From positions 1 to 9,996 of the forward strand of contig JAVEEO010000290.1 of NCBI GenBank assembly GCA_030840415.1: a stretch of DNA of 9,996 nt, in the 5' to 3' direction. How positions within the stretch are numbered: position 1 is the first letter of the stretch; the number at the start of each line of letters is the position of its first letter. This DNA is from Pseudonocardiales bacterium (GTDB taxonomy: Bacteria; Actinomycetota; Actinomycetes; Mycobacteriales; Jatrophihabitantaceae). Below the pieces are notes generated by a model, which did not search any database, had not been told where the DNA came from, and was given only the letters and a program-made list of their open reading frames with translations. This document shows, piece after piece, positions 1 through 6,397 of this stretch. Position numbers and translations under genes: made by a program.

Positions 1-90
1 GTCCAGCTTCGTCCGCCGCGCGATCACCCCTCCGAGCACGGCGTTGGTGAACACCCCGGCCAGCTCCAGTGCGCGAAACAGGTCGGTCAC
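1..90 (-). CDS. TRIC-family (UPF0126) cation channel protein, N-terminal 30 residues only
   Basis: The minus strand reads 30 codons from a GTG at 90 off the window edge. The residues (TDLFRALELAGVF, then NAVLGGVIARRTKLD) match what I know of the first membrane helix and following basic loop of actinobacterial trimeric intracellular cation channel proteins, which are small integral membrane proteins. An in-frame GTG at 105 is an alternative start (five residues longer) with a G-rich stretch about 9 bases upstream; neither start has a textbook ribosome binding site. It runs in the same direction as the pathway genes but lies 483 bp beyond the stop of the monooxygenase/reductase, behind repeats, so it is probably not part of the operon. 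The family call rests on a short stretch and is tentative. Confidence 0.55.
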   Translation of the reverse strand, partial: MTDLFRALELAGVFTNAVLGGVIARRTKLD

Positions 91-222
91 CGGAACACCA
101 CTCACTGCCCTGCACCCCCTGCCGCCCGGACGCCGACGATCTGGTCAGACCGTCGATCCAGCGCCGGGCCGAACACTGCCACAGCGGCGGCAGCACGCCG
201 CGGCCCCCGCGGGCCGGCGCGA

Positions 223-320
223 CCGGTCAGAAGCGCCGGCGGCGGCTGCGGGGGTGGCAGGGCCGGTCAGCAGCGCCGGCGGCGGCCGCAGGATGGCGGG
301 CCGGTCAGCAGCGCCGCCGC
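223..320. repeat. Tandem repeat, three copies of a 38-40-bp unit
   Basis: CCGGTCAG starts at 223, 263 and 301. Each is followed by (A/C)AGCGCCGGCGGCGGC or a close variant; the third copy is truncated and diverged (CAGCGCCGCCGCAGC). The spacing is 40 then 38 bases, so the unit is not a multiple of three and is unlikely to be coding. Its function is unknown. Confidence 0.7.
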
Positions 321-436
321 AGCCGCAACCGCGAGGGCCGGCCGTCCGGGCGATCTTGTTGATGTTGGTGTTTCTCATCGTCGTTCACGGCGTTGCGGAT
401 CGCCGTGCGAACGACGTCGCCGGACGCGACGGCCAA

Positions 437-543
437 CCACTTACGGTGCTATCCCGGTCCGGGCGCCAGCCGCCCGGCCCACCGAGCCACTTGCGGTGCG
501 ATTCCCGGTCCGGGCATCAGCCGCCCGGCCCACCGAGCCACTC
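437..543. repeat. Tandem repeat of a 50-51-bp unit with an internal CCCGGTCCGGG palindrome
   Basis: Copies begin with CCACTTRCGGTGC at 437 and 487; a third copy starts at 538 but decays after about 6 bases. The first two differ at a few positions and by one inserted base. Each contains the palindrome CCCGGTCCGGG (453-463 and 504-514) followed by CAGCCGCCCGGCCCACCGAG. The array starts 30-137 bp past the stop of the monooxygenase/reductase, so in the minus-strand RNA the palindromes could act as transcript-end hairpins. There is no U-run after them, so a terminator role is inference only. Confidence 0.7.
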
Positions 544-573
544 TCGATGGACCGGCGAGCGGCGGCTGCCGCC

Positions 574-2955
574 TCAGCCGCCCGGACGCCAGCGGGCGTG
601 CCGGGTGCCGGGGTCCGGTTCGCGCAGCAGGGTCAGCCGGGGCCGCGGGCCGTCGGTGCGACCGGTCGGGGGCTTGCGACGGCCGGCGCGGTACTGCACC
701 GGCCAGTCCGCGCCGTCGCCCTGGTAGTCCTGCTCGGCGGCGGCGTGCAGCGTCCAGTGCGGGTCGTACAGGTGTGGCCGGCCGACCGCCACCAGGTCGG
801 CACGGCCGGCCAGCAGCACCGAGTTCACGTCGTCGTAGGAGGAGATCGCGCCTACCGCGATCACCGCGACGCCATAGCGCTGGCCGAGGTCGTTGCGGAT
901 CCGGTCGGCGTACGGGGTCTGGTAGCTGCGCCCGTAGGCCGGCTTCTCGTCCTTGACCACCTGCCCGGTCGAGACGTGAATGGCGTCGGTGCCGTGCTCG
1001 GCGAAGGCCCGGGCGATCTCGACCGCGTCCTCGACGTCGTTGCCGCCCTCGGCCCAGTCGGTCGCCGAGATCCGGACGCTGATCGGGCGCTCGGCGGGCC
1101 ACGCCGCCCGCACCGCGTCGAACACCTCGAGCGGGAAGCGCAACCGGTTGGCCAGCTCGCCGCCGTAGCGGTCGGTGCGCACGTTGGACAGCGGCGACAG
1201 GAACGACGACAGCAGGTAGCCGTGCGCGCAGTGCAGTTCGAGCAGGTCGAAACCGGCCCGGGCGGCCGCCTCGGCGCAGGCGACGAAGTCAGCCTTGATC
1301 TCGTCGAGCTCGGCCTGGTCCAGTTCGCGCGGCGCCGGGTTGGCCGGCGAGTACGGCAGCGGCGACGGGCCGACGATCGGCCAGTTGCCGTCGGGCAGCG
1401 GCTCGTCGATGCCCTCCCACATCAGCTTGGTAGAACCCTTGCGGCCCGAGTGGCCGAGCTGGATGCCGATCCTGGCGGTGCTGGTGGAATGCGCGAAGTC
1501 CACCACCCGGGCCCAGGCCTGCTCCTGCTCGGGGGTGTAGATGCCCGCACAGCCGGGGGTGATCCGGGCGGTGGGCGAGACGCAGACCATCTCGGTCATC
1601 ACCAGGCCGGCGCCGCCGAGCGCCCGCGAGCCCAGGTGTACCAGGTGGAAGTCGGTCGGCATCCCGTCGTCAGCCGAGTACATGTCCATCGGCGAGACCA
1701 CCACCCGGTTCTTCAGCTCGAGCTGACCCAGCCGGTAGGGGTGGAACATCGGCGGCCGGGCCGAGTCGGCCTCGAGCCGGCCCTGCCGGGACGCCTCGTG
1801 CTCGGCGTACCAGGCGTCCATGCCGGCCACGAACTCCGGATCACGCAGCCGCAGGTTGTCGTAGGTGATCCGGCGGCTGCGGGTGACGATGTTGAAGGCG
1901 AACTGCTCCGGCGGCTGCTCGGTGTAGTGGCCGATGCTCTCGAACCAGTCCAGCGAGGCCCGGGCCGCTCGTTGGGTGGACAGCACCACCGGCCGCCGCT
2001 CGGTCTCGTAGGCCGCCAGCGCCGCCGGCACGTCCGGGTGCTCGTGCAGGCAGGCCGCCAGCGCCAGCGCGTCCTCCATGGCCAACTTGGTGCCCGAGCC
2101 GATCGAGAAGTGTGCGGTGTGCGCGGCATCGCCCAGCAGCACCACGTTGCCGTTGCGCCAGGTGGCGTTGGAGATGGTGGGGAAGCTCTGCCACTTGGAG
2201 TTGTTGAGCAGGATCCGATGGCCCTGCAGGAGATCGCCGATCAGCTCCTGGACCCGGGCCACCGACTTCTCGTCGCTGACGCCGGGCGGGAACACCGTCG
2301 AGGCCGACTCGGCGAAGCCGGCCCGGCGCCAGACGTCGTCGTGCATCTCCACGATGAAGGTGCTGCCGGTCGCGTCGTAGGGGTAGCCGTGCACCTGCAT
2401 GATCCCGTACGGCGTCTGGCAGATGTAGAACTTGAAGGCCTCGAACACCAGATCGGTGCCCAGCCACATGTACTTGTTGTGGCCCAGTTCGAGCGAGGGG
2501 CCGAAGACATCGGCGTACTTGGTGCGAACGGCGGAGTTCGCGCCGTCGCAGGCCAGCACCAGGTCGTAGTCCAGGCTGAGCGAGTCGACGTCGGGTGCCT
2601 GGCTGCGAAAGGACACCTCGACTCCCAGTTCGGCGCAGCGTTCCTGCAGCAGTTGCAGCAGGGTCTTGCGGCTCATCGCCGCGAAGCCCTGGCCGCCGAC
2701 CGTGGTGAGGGTGCCGCGGTAGTGGATGTCGATGTCGTCCCAGCGTGCGAAGTGCTGGGCCATCCGGGCATAGATCACCGGGTCGGCGTGCTCGATCCCG
2801 CCGAGGGTCTCGTCGCTGAACACCACTCCGAAGCCGAAGGTGTCCTCGGCGGCGTTGCGTTCCCAGACCCGGATCTCGGTGCTGGGGTCCAGCGCCTTGG
2901 CCAGTGCGGCGAAGTACAGCCCGCCCGGGCCGCCCCCGACGACTGCGATACGCAT
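574..2955 (-). CDS. Fused aryl-CoA monooxygenase/reductase (2-aminobenzoyl-CoA monooxygenase/reductase type)
   Basis: 793 residues. Residues 1-395 form a flavin monooxygenase of the aromatic hydroxylase class: dinucleotide motif GGGPGG at 7-12, ACDGANS at 135-141, and the second FAD motif GDAAHT at 275-280 followed by HFSIGSGTK. Residues 403-770 form an old-yellow-enzyme/NADH:flavin oxidoreductase barrel with HCAHGYLLSSFLSPLSN at 575-591 (His575/His578 substrate pair) and RTDRYGG. This fusion is diagnostic of 2-aminobenzoyl-CoA monooxygenase/reductase, which hydroxylates C5 with O2 and NAD(P)H and then reduces the ring; databases often call it bifunctional salicylyl-CoA 5-hydroxylase/oxidoreductase. 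The start was chosen by GGAGG at 2963-2967, seven bases before ATG 2955; an in-frame ATG at 2961 lies only one base from GGAGG. The Arg/Pro-rich tail (755-793) looks disordered. It lies 113 bp after the ligase, probably in one transcript. Substrate (anthranilate versus salicylate) is inferred from context. Confidence 0.9.
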   Translation of the reverse strand: MRIAVVGGGPGGLYFAALAKALDPSTEIRVWERNAAEDTFGFGVVFSDETLGGIEHADPVIYARMAQHFARWDDIDIHYRGTLTTVGGQGFAAMSRKTLLQLLQERCAELGVEVSFRSQAPDVDSLSLDYDLVLACDGANSAVRTKYADVFGPSLELGHNKYMWLGTDLVFEAFKFYICQTPYGIMQVHGYPYDATGSTFIVEMHDDVWRRAGFAESASTVFPPGVSDEKSVARVQELIGDLLQGHRILLNNSKWQSFPTISNATWRNGNVVLLGDAAHTAHFSIGSGTKLAMEDALALAACLHEHPDVPAALAAYETERRPVVLSTQRAARASLDWFESIGHYTEQPPEQFAFNIVTRSRRITYDNLRLRDPEFVAGMDAWYAEHEASRQGRLEADSARPPMFHPYRLGQLELKNRVVVSPMDMYSADDGMPTDFHLVHLGSRALGGAGLVMTEMVCVSPTARITPGCAGIYTPEQEQAWARVVDFAHSTSTARIGIQLGHSGRKGSTKLMWEGIDEPLPDGNWPIVGPSPLPYSPANPAPRELDQAELDEIKADFVACAEAAARAGFDLLELHCAHGYLLSSFLSPLSNVRTDRYGGELANRLRFPLEVFDAVRAAWPAERPISVRISATDWAEGGNDVEDAVEIARAFAEHGTDAIHVSTGQVVKDEKPAYGRSYQTPYADRIRNDLGQRYGVAVIAVGAISSYDDVNSVLLAGRADLVAVGRPHLYDPHWTLHAAAEQDYQGDGADWPVQYRAGRRKPPTGRTDGPRPRLTLLREPDPGTRHARWRPGG

Positions 2956-2967
2956 GCTCATTCCTCC

Positions 2968-3008
2968 CGCAGTTCCCCCCGCCGCATCTTCCCCGCCGCA
3001 TTTTCCCC
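2968..3008 (-). repeat. 14-bp purine-rich tandem repeat in the monooxygenase leader
   Basis: On the plus strand GCCGCATCTTCCCC (2981-2994) is followed directly by GCCGCATTTTCCCC (2995-3008), and a degenerate copy CCGCAGTTCCCC lies at 2968-2979. In the mRNA these read GGGGAARATGCGGC, so each copy is G-rich and Shine-Dalgarno-like with an ATG. They lead straight into the real GGAGG site and start of the monooxygenase/reductase. Confidence 0.65.
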
Positions 3009-3019
3009 GTGCTGAGGAC

Positions 3020-3057
3020 GCCGCGCCGGCCGGACGCTGTTTGCCGGCCGACGCGGC
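3020..3057 (-). other. Intercistronic RNA hairpin between ligase and monooxygenase genes
   Basis: Two 14-base arms (3020-3033 and 3044-3057) flank a 10-base loop. As DNA they show one mismatch (C3026 opposite A3051). In the minus-strand transcript that position becomes a G-U pair, giving a continuous 14-bp, very G+C-rich stem. It starts 11 bases beyond the ligase stop. There is no U-run after it, so it resembles an mRNA-stabilising or processing element, or an attenuator, more than a classical terminator. Confidence 0.65.
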
Positions 3058-3068
3058 CCATCCCGGCG

Positions 3069-4691
3069 CTAGCGCGCGATTTCCGGTTCGCGAAGCCGGA
3101 ACCGCTGGACCTTCCCGGTCGAGGTGCGCGGTAGTGCCGGGACGAATTCGATGGAGCGGGGGTACTTGTAGGGCGCGATGGTCTGCTTGGTGAAGTCCTG
3201 CAGCTCGCTGACCTTCGCCGCGTCGCGGGCGGCACCCTCGCGCAGCACCACGACGGCGTGCACGGTGTGGCCGCGTTCGGGATCGGGCCGGGCCACCACC
3301 GCGCACTCCACCACGTCCGGGTGCTGCTCCAGGGCGCGCTCCACCTCGGGTGCGGCGATGTTGTAGCCGGAGGAGACGATCATGTCGTCGCTGCGGGCCT
3401 GGTACCAGAAGTAGCCGTCGGCGTCGCGGACGTAGGTGTCGCCGGTGACGTTCCAGCGGTGCTGGACGTAGACCGCCTGCCGGGGGTCGGCCAGGTAGCG
3501 GCAGCCGGTCGGGCCGATGACCGCGAGCCGGCCGGGGGTTCCGTCCGGTGCGGGGTTGCCGTCGGCGTCGAGCACCGCGGCCCGGTAGCCCGGCACCGCC
3601 TTGCCGGTGGCGCCCGGCCGGATGTCGTCGTCGGCGGCCGAGATGAACACGTGCAGCATCTCGGTGCTGCCGATGCCGTCGATGAGCTTGATGCCGGTCT
3701 TGTCGTAGAGCTCCCGCCAGACCGGTTCGGGCAGGTGCTCACCGGCCGACACCGCGCGCCGGACTCCTGCCAGCCGGTGCTGCTGGCCGGCGCGCAGGAT
3801 GGCCCGGTAGGCGGTCGGCGCGGTGAACAGCACGGTGGCCCGGTGTCGCTCGACCGCCTCGGCCAGTTCGGTGGGGGTGGCACGCTCGATCAGCAGCGTC
3901 GAGGCCCCGATCCGCAGCGGGAAGATCAGCAGGCCGCCGAGGCCGAAGGTGAAGGCCAGCGGAGGAGTGCCGGTGAAGACGTCCTCGGGCCGGCCGCCGA
4001 CCAGGTGCTTGCCGAAGGTGTCGGCGATCGCCAGCACGTCGCGGTGGAAGTGCATGGTCGCCTTCGGCGTGCCGGTGGTGCCCGAGGTGGGTGCCAGCAG
4101 CGCCACGTCGTCGGCGGCGGTGTCGACGTTGCCGAACTCGGTCGGCTTGGCCGCGCTGAGCCCGATCAGGTCGTCGGCTTCCCCGTCGCCGTAGCTCAGC
4201 ACCGCAATCCCGGCGGCCTCGGCGGCCGGCATCAGGTCGGCGGTGAACCGGGAGTCACACAGCGCCAGGCTGGTCCGGGCCAGCTCGATCAGGGGGGTGA
4301 TCTCGCCGCTGCGCAGCATCGGCACGGTCAGCACCACCACGCCACCGGCCTTGAGCACCGCGAACCAGCAGGCCACCAGCCACGGGGTGTTCGGTCCGCG
4401 CAGCAGCACCCGCTGGCCCGGGACCAGGCCCGCGTCCGCGCTGAGGTAGTGGGCCAGTTGGTTGGCCCGGGCCAGCAGTTGCCCGTAGCTCCAGGTCTCG
4501 TCCGCGCTGTGCAGTGCCGGCCGGTCGGCGCCGTATCGGGCCACCACGTCGTCGAGCAGGGCGGCCGCGCAGTTGAGCCGCTCGGGGTAGCGCAGCTCGG
4601 GCAGGTCGAAGGCGAAGTCGGGCCACTGCTCCTGCGGCGGAAGGTTGTCCCGGCAGAAGGTGTCCAGGTGCGCCGACGGCGAGAGTTCCAC
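3069..4691 (-). CDS. Aryl-CoA ligase, benzoate/2-aminobenzoate-CoA ligase family
   Basis: 540 residues, a full-length cytoplasmic AMP-forming acyl-CoA synthetase. Seen: ATP-binding loop TSGTTGTPK at 202-210, the core GIGSTEMLHVF at 339-349 (typical of benzoate-CoA ligases), TGD at 416-418, hinge-region R433 with SGYNIAAPEVE at 441-451, and the adenylation lysine K527 in PRTSTGKVQR. Such enzymes convert an aromatic acid, ATP and CoA to aryl-CoA, AMP and PPi. Next to the fused monooxygenase/reductase, the likely substrate is 2-aminobenzoate, committing it to the CoA-dependent ring-reduction route. The start is GTG 4691 with GGAG at 4701-4704, nine bases upstream. It is the first gene of the ligase-monooxygenase unit and diverges from paaX across a 154-bp control region. 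Benzoate, salicylate or another substituted benzoate cannot be excluded as substrate. Confidence 0.88.
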   Translation of the reverse strand: MELSPSAHLDTFCRDNLPPQEQWPDFAFDLPELRYPERLNCAAALLDDVVARYGADRPALHSADETWSYGQLLARANQLAHYLSADAGLVPGQRVLLRGPNTPWLVACWFAVLKAGGVVVLTVPMLRSGEITPLIELARTSLALCDSRFTADLMPAAEAAGIAVLSYGDGEADDLIGLSAAKPTEFGNVDTAADDVALLAPTSGTTGTPKATMHFHRDVLAIADTFGKHLVGGRPEDVFTGTPPLAFTFGLGGLLIFPLRIGASTLLIERATPTELAEAVERHRATVLFTAPTAYRAILRAGQQHRLAGVRRAVSAGEHLPEPVWRELYDKTGIKLIDGIGSTEMLHVFISAADDDIRPGATGKAVPGYRAAVLDADGNPAPDGTPGRLAVIGPTGCRYLADPRQAVYVQHRWNVTGDTYVRDADGYFWYQARSDDMIVSSGYNIAAPEVERALEQHPDVVECAVVARPDPERGHTVHAVVVLREGAARDAAKVSELQDFTKQTIAPYKYPRSIEFVPALPRTSTGKVQRFRLREPEIAR

Positions 4692-4724
4692 TGATCGCGA
4701 CTCCTTCTCGACGGGACGCTAGCC

Positions 4725-4752
4725 AGTATTCTCTAGATGTGACGACAGTCAA
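4725..4752 (-). promoter_or_regulatory. Candidate promoter of the ligase-monooxygenase unit
   Basis: On the minus strand TTGACT (4752-4747, five of six to the consensus -35) is followed after 16 bases by AATACT (4730-4725, four of six to the -10). This predicts a transcript start near 4718 and a leader of about 27 bases to the GTG at 4691. It is placed where a housekeeping-sigma promoter is expected; not proven. Confidence 0.5.
4740..4751. promoter_or_regulatory. Inverted repeat TGAC-N4-GTCA overlapping the ligase -35
   Basis: TGACGACAGTCA is a perfect 4-4-4 inverted repeat that covers five of six bases of the candidate -35 hexamer of the ligase promoter. A repressor bound here would block transcription. 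With a PaaX-family gene diverging from this region, autogenous and pathway repression by PaaX is a reasonable inference. The arms are short, so chance is possible. Confidence 0.35.
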
Positions 4753-4757
4753 GAACG

Positions 4758-4771
4758 CGCGATACATCGCG
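4758..4771. promoter_or_regulatory. Inverted repeat CGCGAT-AC-ATCGCG, candidate PaaX operator
   Basis: A perfect palindrome with 6-base arms and a 2-base centre lies midway in the 154-bp ligase/paaX divergent region. Its left part, CGCGCGATAC (4756-4765), recurs exactly at 9847-9856 in front of the acyl-CoA dehydrogenase gene. This makes it the best candidate for a shared operator of the two pathway units. Binding is inferred. Confidence 0.4.
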
Positions 4772-4845
4772 GAAGCGTCCCCGGCCTGTGACGGCCGTTC
4801 GGCGTGTCGTCCTGCCGTCCGACCGGCCGCCGGGAGCGGGGCGGG

Positions 4846-5697
4846 ATGAACGGCGTCGAGACCGGCCGCAGCACCGACGCCGAGTCGCTCGCCGACGCCC
4901 AGCCGCGTCAGCTGATCGTCACGATCTACGGCCTGTACGCGCGGGAGGAGCCGAACTGGCTGCCGATCGCCTCGGTGGTGCGGCTGATGGCCGACCTGGG
5001 CGTGGACGGCCAGGCGGTGCGGTCGTCGATCTCGCGCCTAAAGCGCCGTGACACCCTGCACAGCCTGCGGATCGACGGGACCGCCGGCTACGCGCTCTCG
5101 CCGTCGACGCTGCAGGTGATGCGAGCCGGCGACCGGCGGATCTTCGAGCAGCGCCGCGCCAGCGTCGCCGACGGCTGGGTGCAGGTGGTCTTCACGGTGC
5201 CCGAGGCCGAGCGCGGCAAGCGGCACGAGTTGCGGACCAGGTTGACCCGGCTCGGCTTCGGCCCAGTCGCCCCCGGCGTGTGGCTGGCCCCCGGCTCGCT
5301 GGCCGACGAGGTCAGCGACGTGCTGGCCCGCCAGCAGTTGGCCGGCTACGTCGACATCTTTCGCAGCCAGTATCTCGGCTACGCCGAGCTGGCCGGCCGG
5401 GTGCGCGACTGGTGGGACCTGGACGACCTGGCTGGCAAGTATGCCCGGTTCGTCAGCCACTACCGGCCGCTCAATCGCCGGCTGGCCCGGTCCGTGCCCA
5501 CCGGGGCAGACGCCTTCGCCGATTACGTCCGGATGCTGACGGCCTGGCGGCGGCTGCGCTACCTCGACCCCGGCCTGCCACCGGAAGTGCTGCCGGCGCG
5601 CTGGAACGGCGACGTGGCGAGCCGGTTGTTCGGCGAGCTCAGCGTGGTGTTGCGGCCGGCGGCGCACCGGCATGCGATGCGGGTGATCCACGAATGA
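4846..5697 (+). CDS. PaaX-family transcriptional repressor
   Basis: 283 residues, close to the usual PaaX length. An N-terminal winged helix-turn-helix spans about 22-90, with recognition region VDGQAVRSSISRLKRRDTL at 53-71. A middle Cas2-like fold covers about 110-150 (WVQVVFTVPEAERGKRHELR, then LGFGPVAPGVWLAP). The C-terminal PaaX domain includes WDLDDLAGKYARFVSHYRPL (190-209) and LPPEVLPARWNGDVASRLF (244-262). PaaX represses phenylacetate genes and is released by phenylacetyl-CoA; here the ligand is probably the aryl-CoA made by the divergent ligase. ATG 4846 is preferred because GGGAG lies at 4832-4836, nine bases upstream; an ATG at 4804 lacks such a site and adds a low-complexity leader. 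The gene converges with the membrane protein gene, 33 bp apart. Confidence 0.9.
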   Translation: MNGVETGRSTDAESLADAQPRQLIVTIYGLYAREEPNWLPIASVVRLMADLGVDGQAVRSSISRLKRRDTLHSLRIDGTAGYALSPSTLQVMRAGDRRIFEQRRASVADGWVQVVFTVPEAERGKRHELRTRLTRLGFGPVAPGVWLAPGSLADEVSDVLARQQLAGYVDIFRSQYLGYAELAGRVRDWWDLDDLAGKYARFVSHYRPLNRRLARSVPTGADAFADYVRMLTAWRRLRYLDPGLPPEVLPARWNGDVASRLFGELSVVLRPAAHRHAMRVIHE

Positions 5698-5707
5698 CCC
5701 GACGCGG

Positions 5708-5729
5708 TCCCGGGGTTTCCACGCCGGGA
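5708..5729. terminator. Possible bidirectional terminator between convergent genes
   Basis: TCCCGG (5708-5713) and CCGGGA (5724-5729) form a perfect 6-bp stem with a 10-base loop in the 33-bp gap between the convergent stops of paaX and the membrane protein. There is no T-run on either side, as is common in high-G+C genomes, so the call rests mainly on position. Confidence 0.4.
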
Positions 5730-5730
5730 G

Positions 5731-6339
5731 CTACCGGCTGAGGCGGGCCTCGGCCTTCAGCCAGTCCCCGTAGACCGGCGGCGTCGCCGGGGTCCGCCGG
5801 ATGACCTGCTGCGAACGCGAGGCCGGGATCAGCGCACCCAGCGCCACCATGCCGAAGCCCAGCGAGATGATCATCAGGCCCGGCCCGACGTCGGAGGTCA
5901 CCGCGTGACTCTGCATCGCCACGCCGAAAGCCCGAACGGGTGCGGAATCCGTTCTGGCCAGGTCGGTGCCGGGGGTCTCGTCGAAGATCGACCACAGCGA
6001 GCCGATCATCCGGGTGACGGGCACCAGCGACCCGAGCGCCATGACCCGCCACGCGGCGCCCAGGCCTCGGATGCGGGTCGCGAACAGCGCGAGGGCGCTC
6101 AGTGCCACCGCGCCGCTGACGATCAAGAGGACCGGACCGAAATTCGACACCGAGCCGTCGTAGGCGATGGTCTGGTCGAAGCCGAAGATGTGGTGTCCGT
6201 TGTAGGGCAGGGGCGGCTGATCCAGGCCCGCGACGACGTCGAACTCACCCCACGGCAGCGTGGAGCCGGCTGCCATCAGCAGTGCGCCGACGAGTAGGAC
6301 GAACCCGGCCGGCACGTTGTTGCGGCGGTGCCTCACCAT
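5731..6339 (-). CDS. Four-helix membrane protein of unknown function
   Basis: 202 residues with four predicted membrane helices, at about 11-29, 67-88, 95-117 and 151-172. The basic N-terminus (MVRHRR), the short basic loop TRIRG at 88-92 and the basic C-terminal tail suggest that both ends are cytoplasmic and that the two longer loops (30-66 and 118-150) face outward. I do not recognise the family, and no catalytic motif is visible. It lies 58 bp downstream of the RidA-like gene in the same direction, so it could be read from the pathway operon. A TTGACG at 6401-6396 and an inverted repeat at 6367-6381 hint at its own promoter and control. ATG 6339 has GGGGGA a few bases upstream. A direct role in aromatic breakdown, for example transport, is not supported by its size or sequence. 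Confidence 0.75.
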   Translation of the reverse strand: MVRHRRNNVPAGFVLLVGALLMAAGSTLPWGEFDVVAGLDQPPLPYNGHHIFGFDQTIAYDGSVSNFGPVLLIVSGAVALSALALFATRIRGLGAAWRVMALGSLVPVTRMIGSLWSIFDETPGTDLARTDSAPVRAFGVAMQSHAVTSDVGPGLMIISLGFGMVALGALIPASRSQQVIRRTPATPPVYGDWLKAEARLSR

Positions 6340-6366
6340 GGCGTCCCCCGAACATGTGGTGAAGGG

Positions 6367-6381
6367 TGCCTAAGTAAGGCA
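6367..6381. promoter_or_regulatory. Inverted repeat TGCCT-N5-AGGCA upstream of the membrane protein gene
   Basis: A perfect 5-5-5 inverted repeat lies in the 58-bp gap between the RidA-like stop and the membrane protein start, 28 bases before that ATG. It stands out as an A+T-richer patch. It could be an operator at a promoter whose -35 would be TTGACG (6401-6396), or a small hairpin ending the upstream transcript. Confidence 0.35.
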
Positions 6382-6397
6382 GACCGCGCGCGTCCCG

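Larger units (their letters stand above)
91..573. other. Noncoding intergenic region with short tandem repeats
   Basis: This 483-bp stretch between the monooxygenase/reductase stop and the TRIC start contains no convincing gene. Open frames across it (for example minus 145-378) are Ala/Gly/Pro/Arg-rich low-complexity translations with no recognisable domain. It holds two repeat sets, listed separately: 38-40-bp units at 223-320 and 50-51-bp units at 437-543. A less G+C-rich patch at about 351-400 sits between them and could hold a promoter for the TRIC gene, but I see no clear -35/-10 pair. Confidence 0.6.

Noticed and set aside
145..378. 77-codon minus-strand open frame in the left intergenic region
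   Set aside because: Ala/Gly/Arg/Pro low-complexity translation over tandem repeats with a 38-40-base period, and no ribosome site.
496..3015. 839-codon plus-strand open frame
   Set aside because: It lies antisense to the monooxygenase/reductase, has low-complexity Val/Gly/Arg/His-rich translation, no domain and no ribosome site; a shadow of high-G+C codon bias.
2956..3306. N-terminal extension of the monooxygenase open frame into the ligase gene
   Set aside because: The extension has no domain, overlaps the ligase coding region, and a GGAGG with seven-base spacing marks ATG 2955 just before the FAD-binding motif.
3258..4694. 478-codon plus-strand open frame opposite the ligase
   Set aside because: Its translation has no recognisable motif, whereas the opposite strand encodes a complete acyl-CoA ligase with all core motifs.
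6367..6381. Iron-regulator (IdeR/DtxR) box
   Set aside because: The TGCCT-N5-AGGCA palindrome contains similar words but does not fit the 19-bp iron-box symmetry; kept only as an unspecific inverted repeat.
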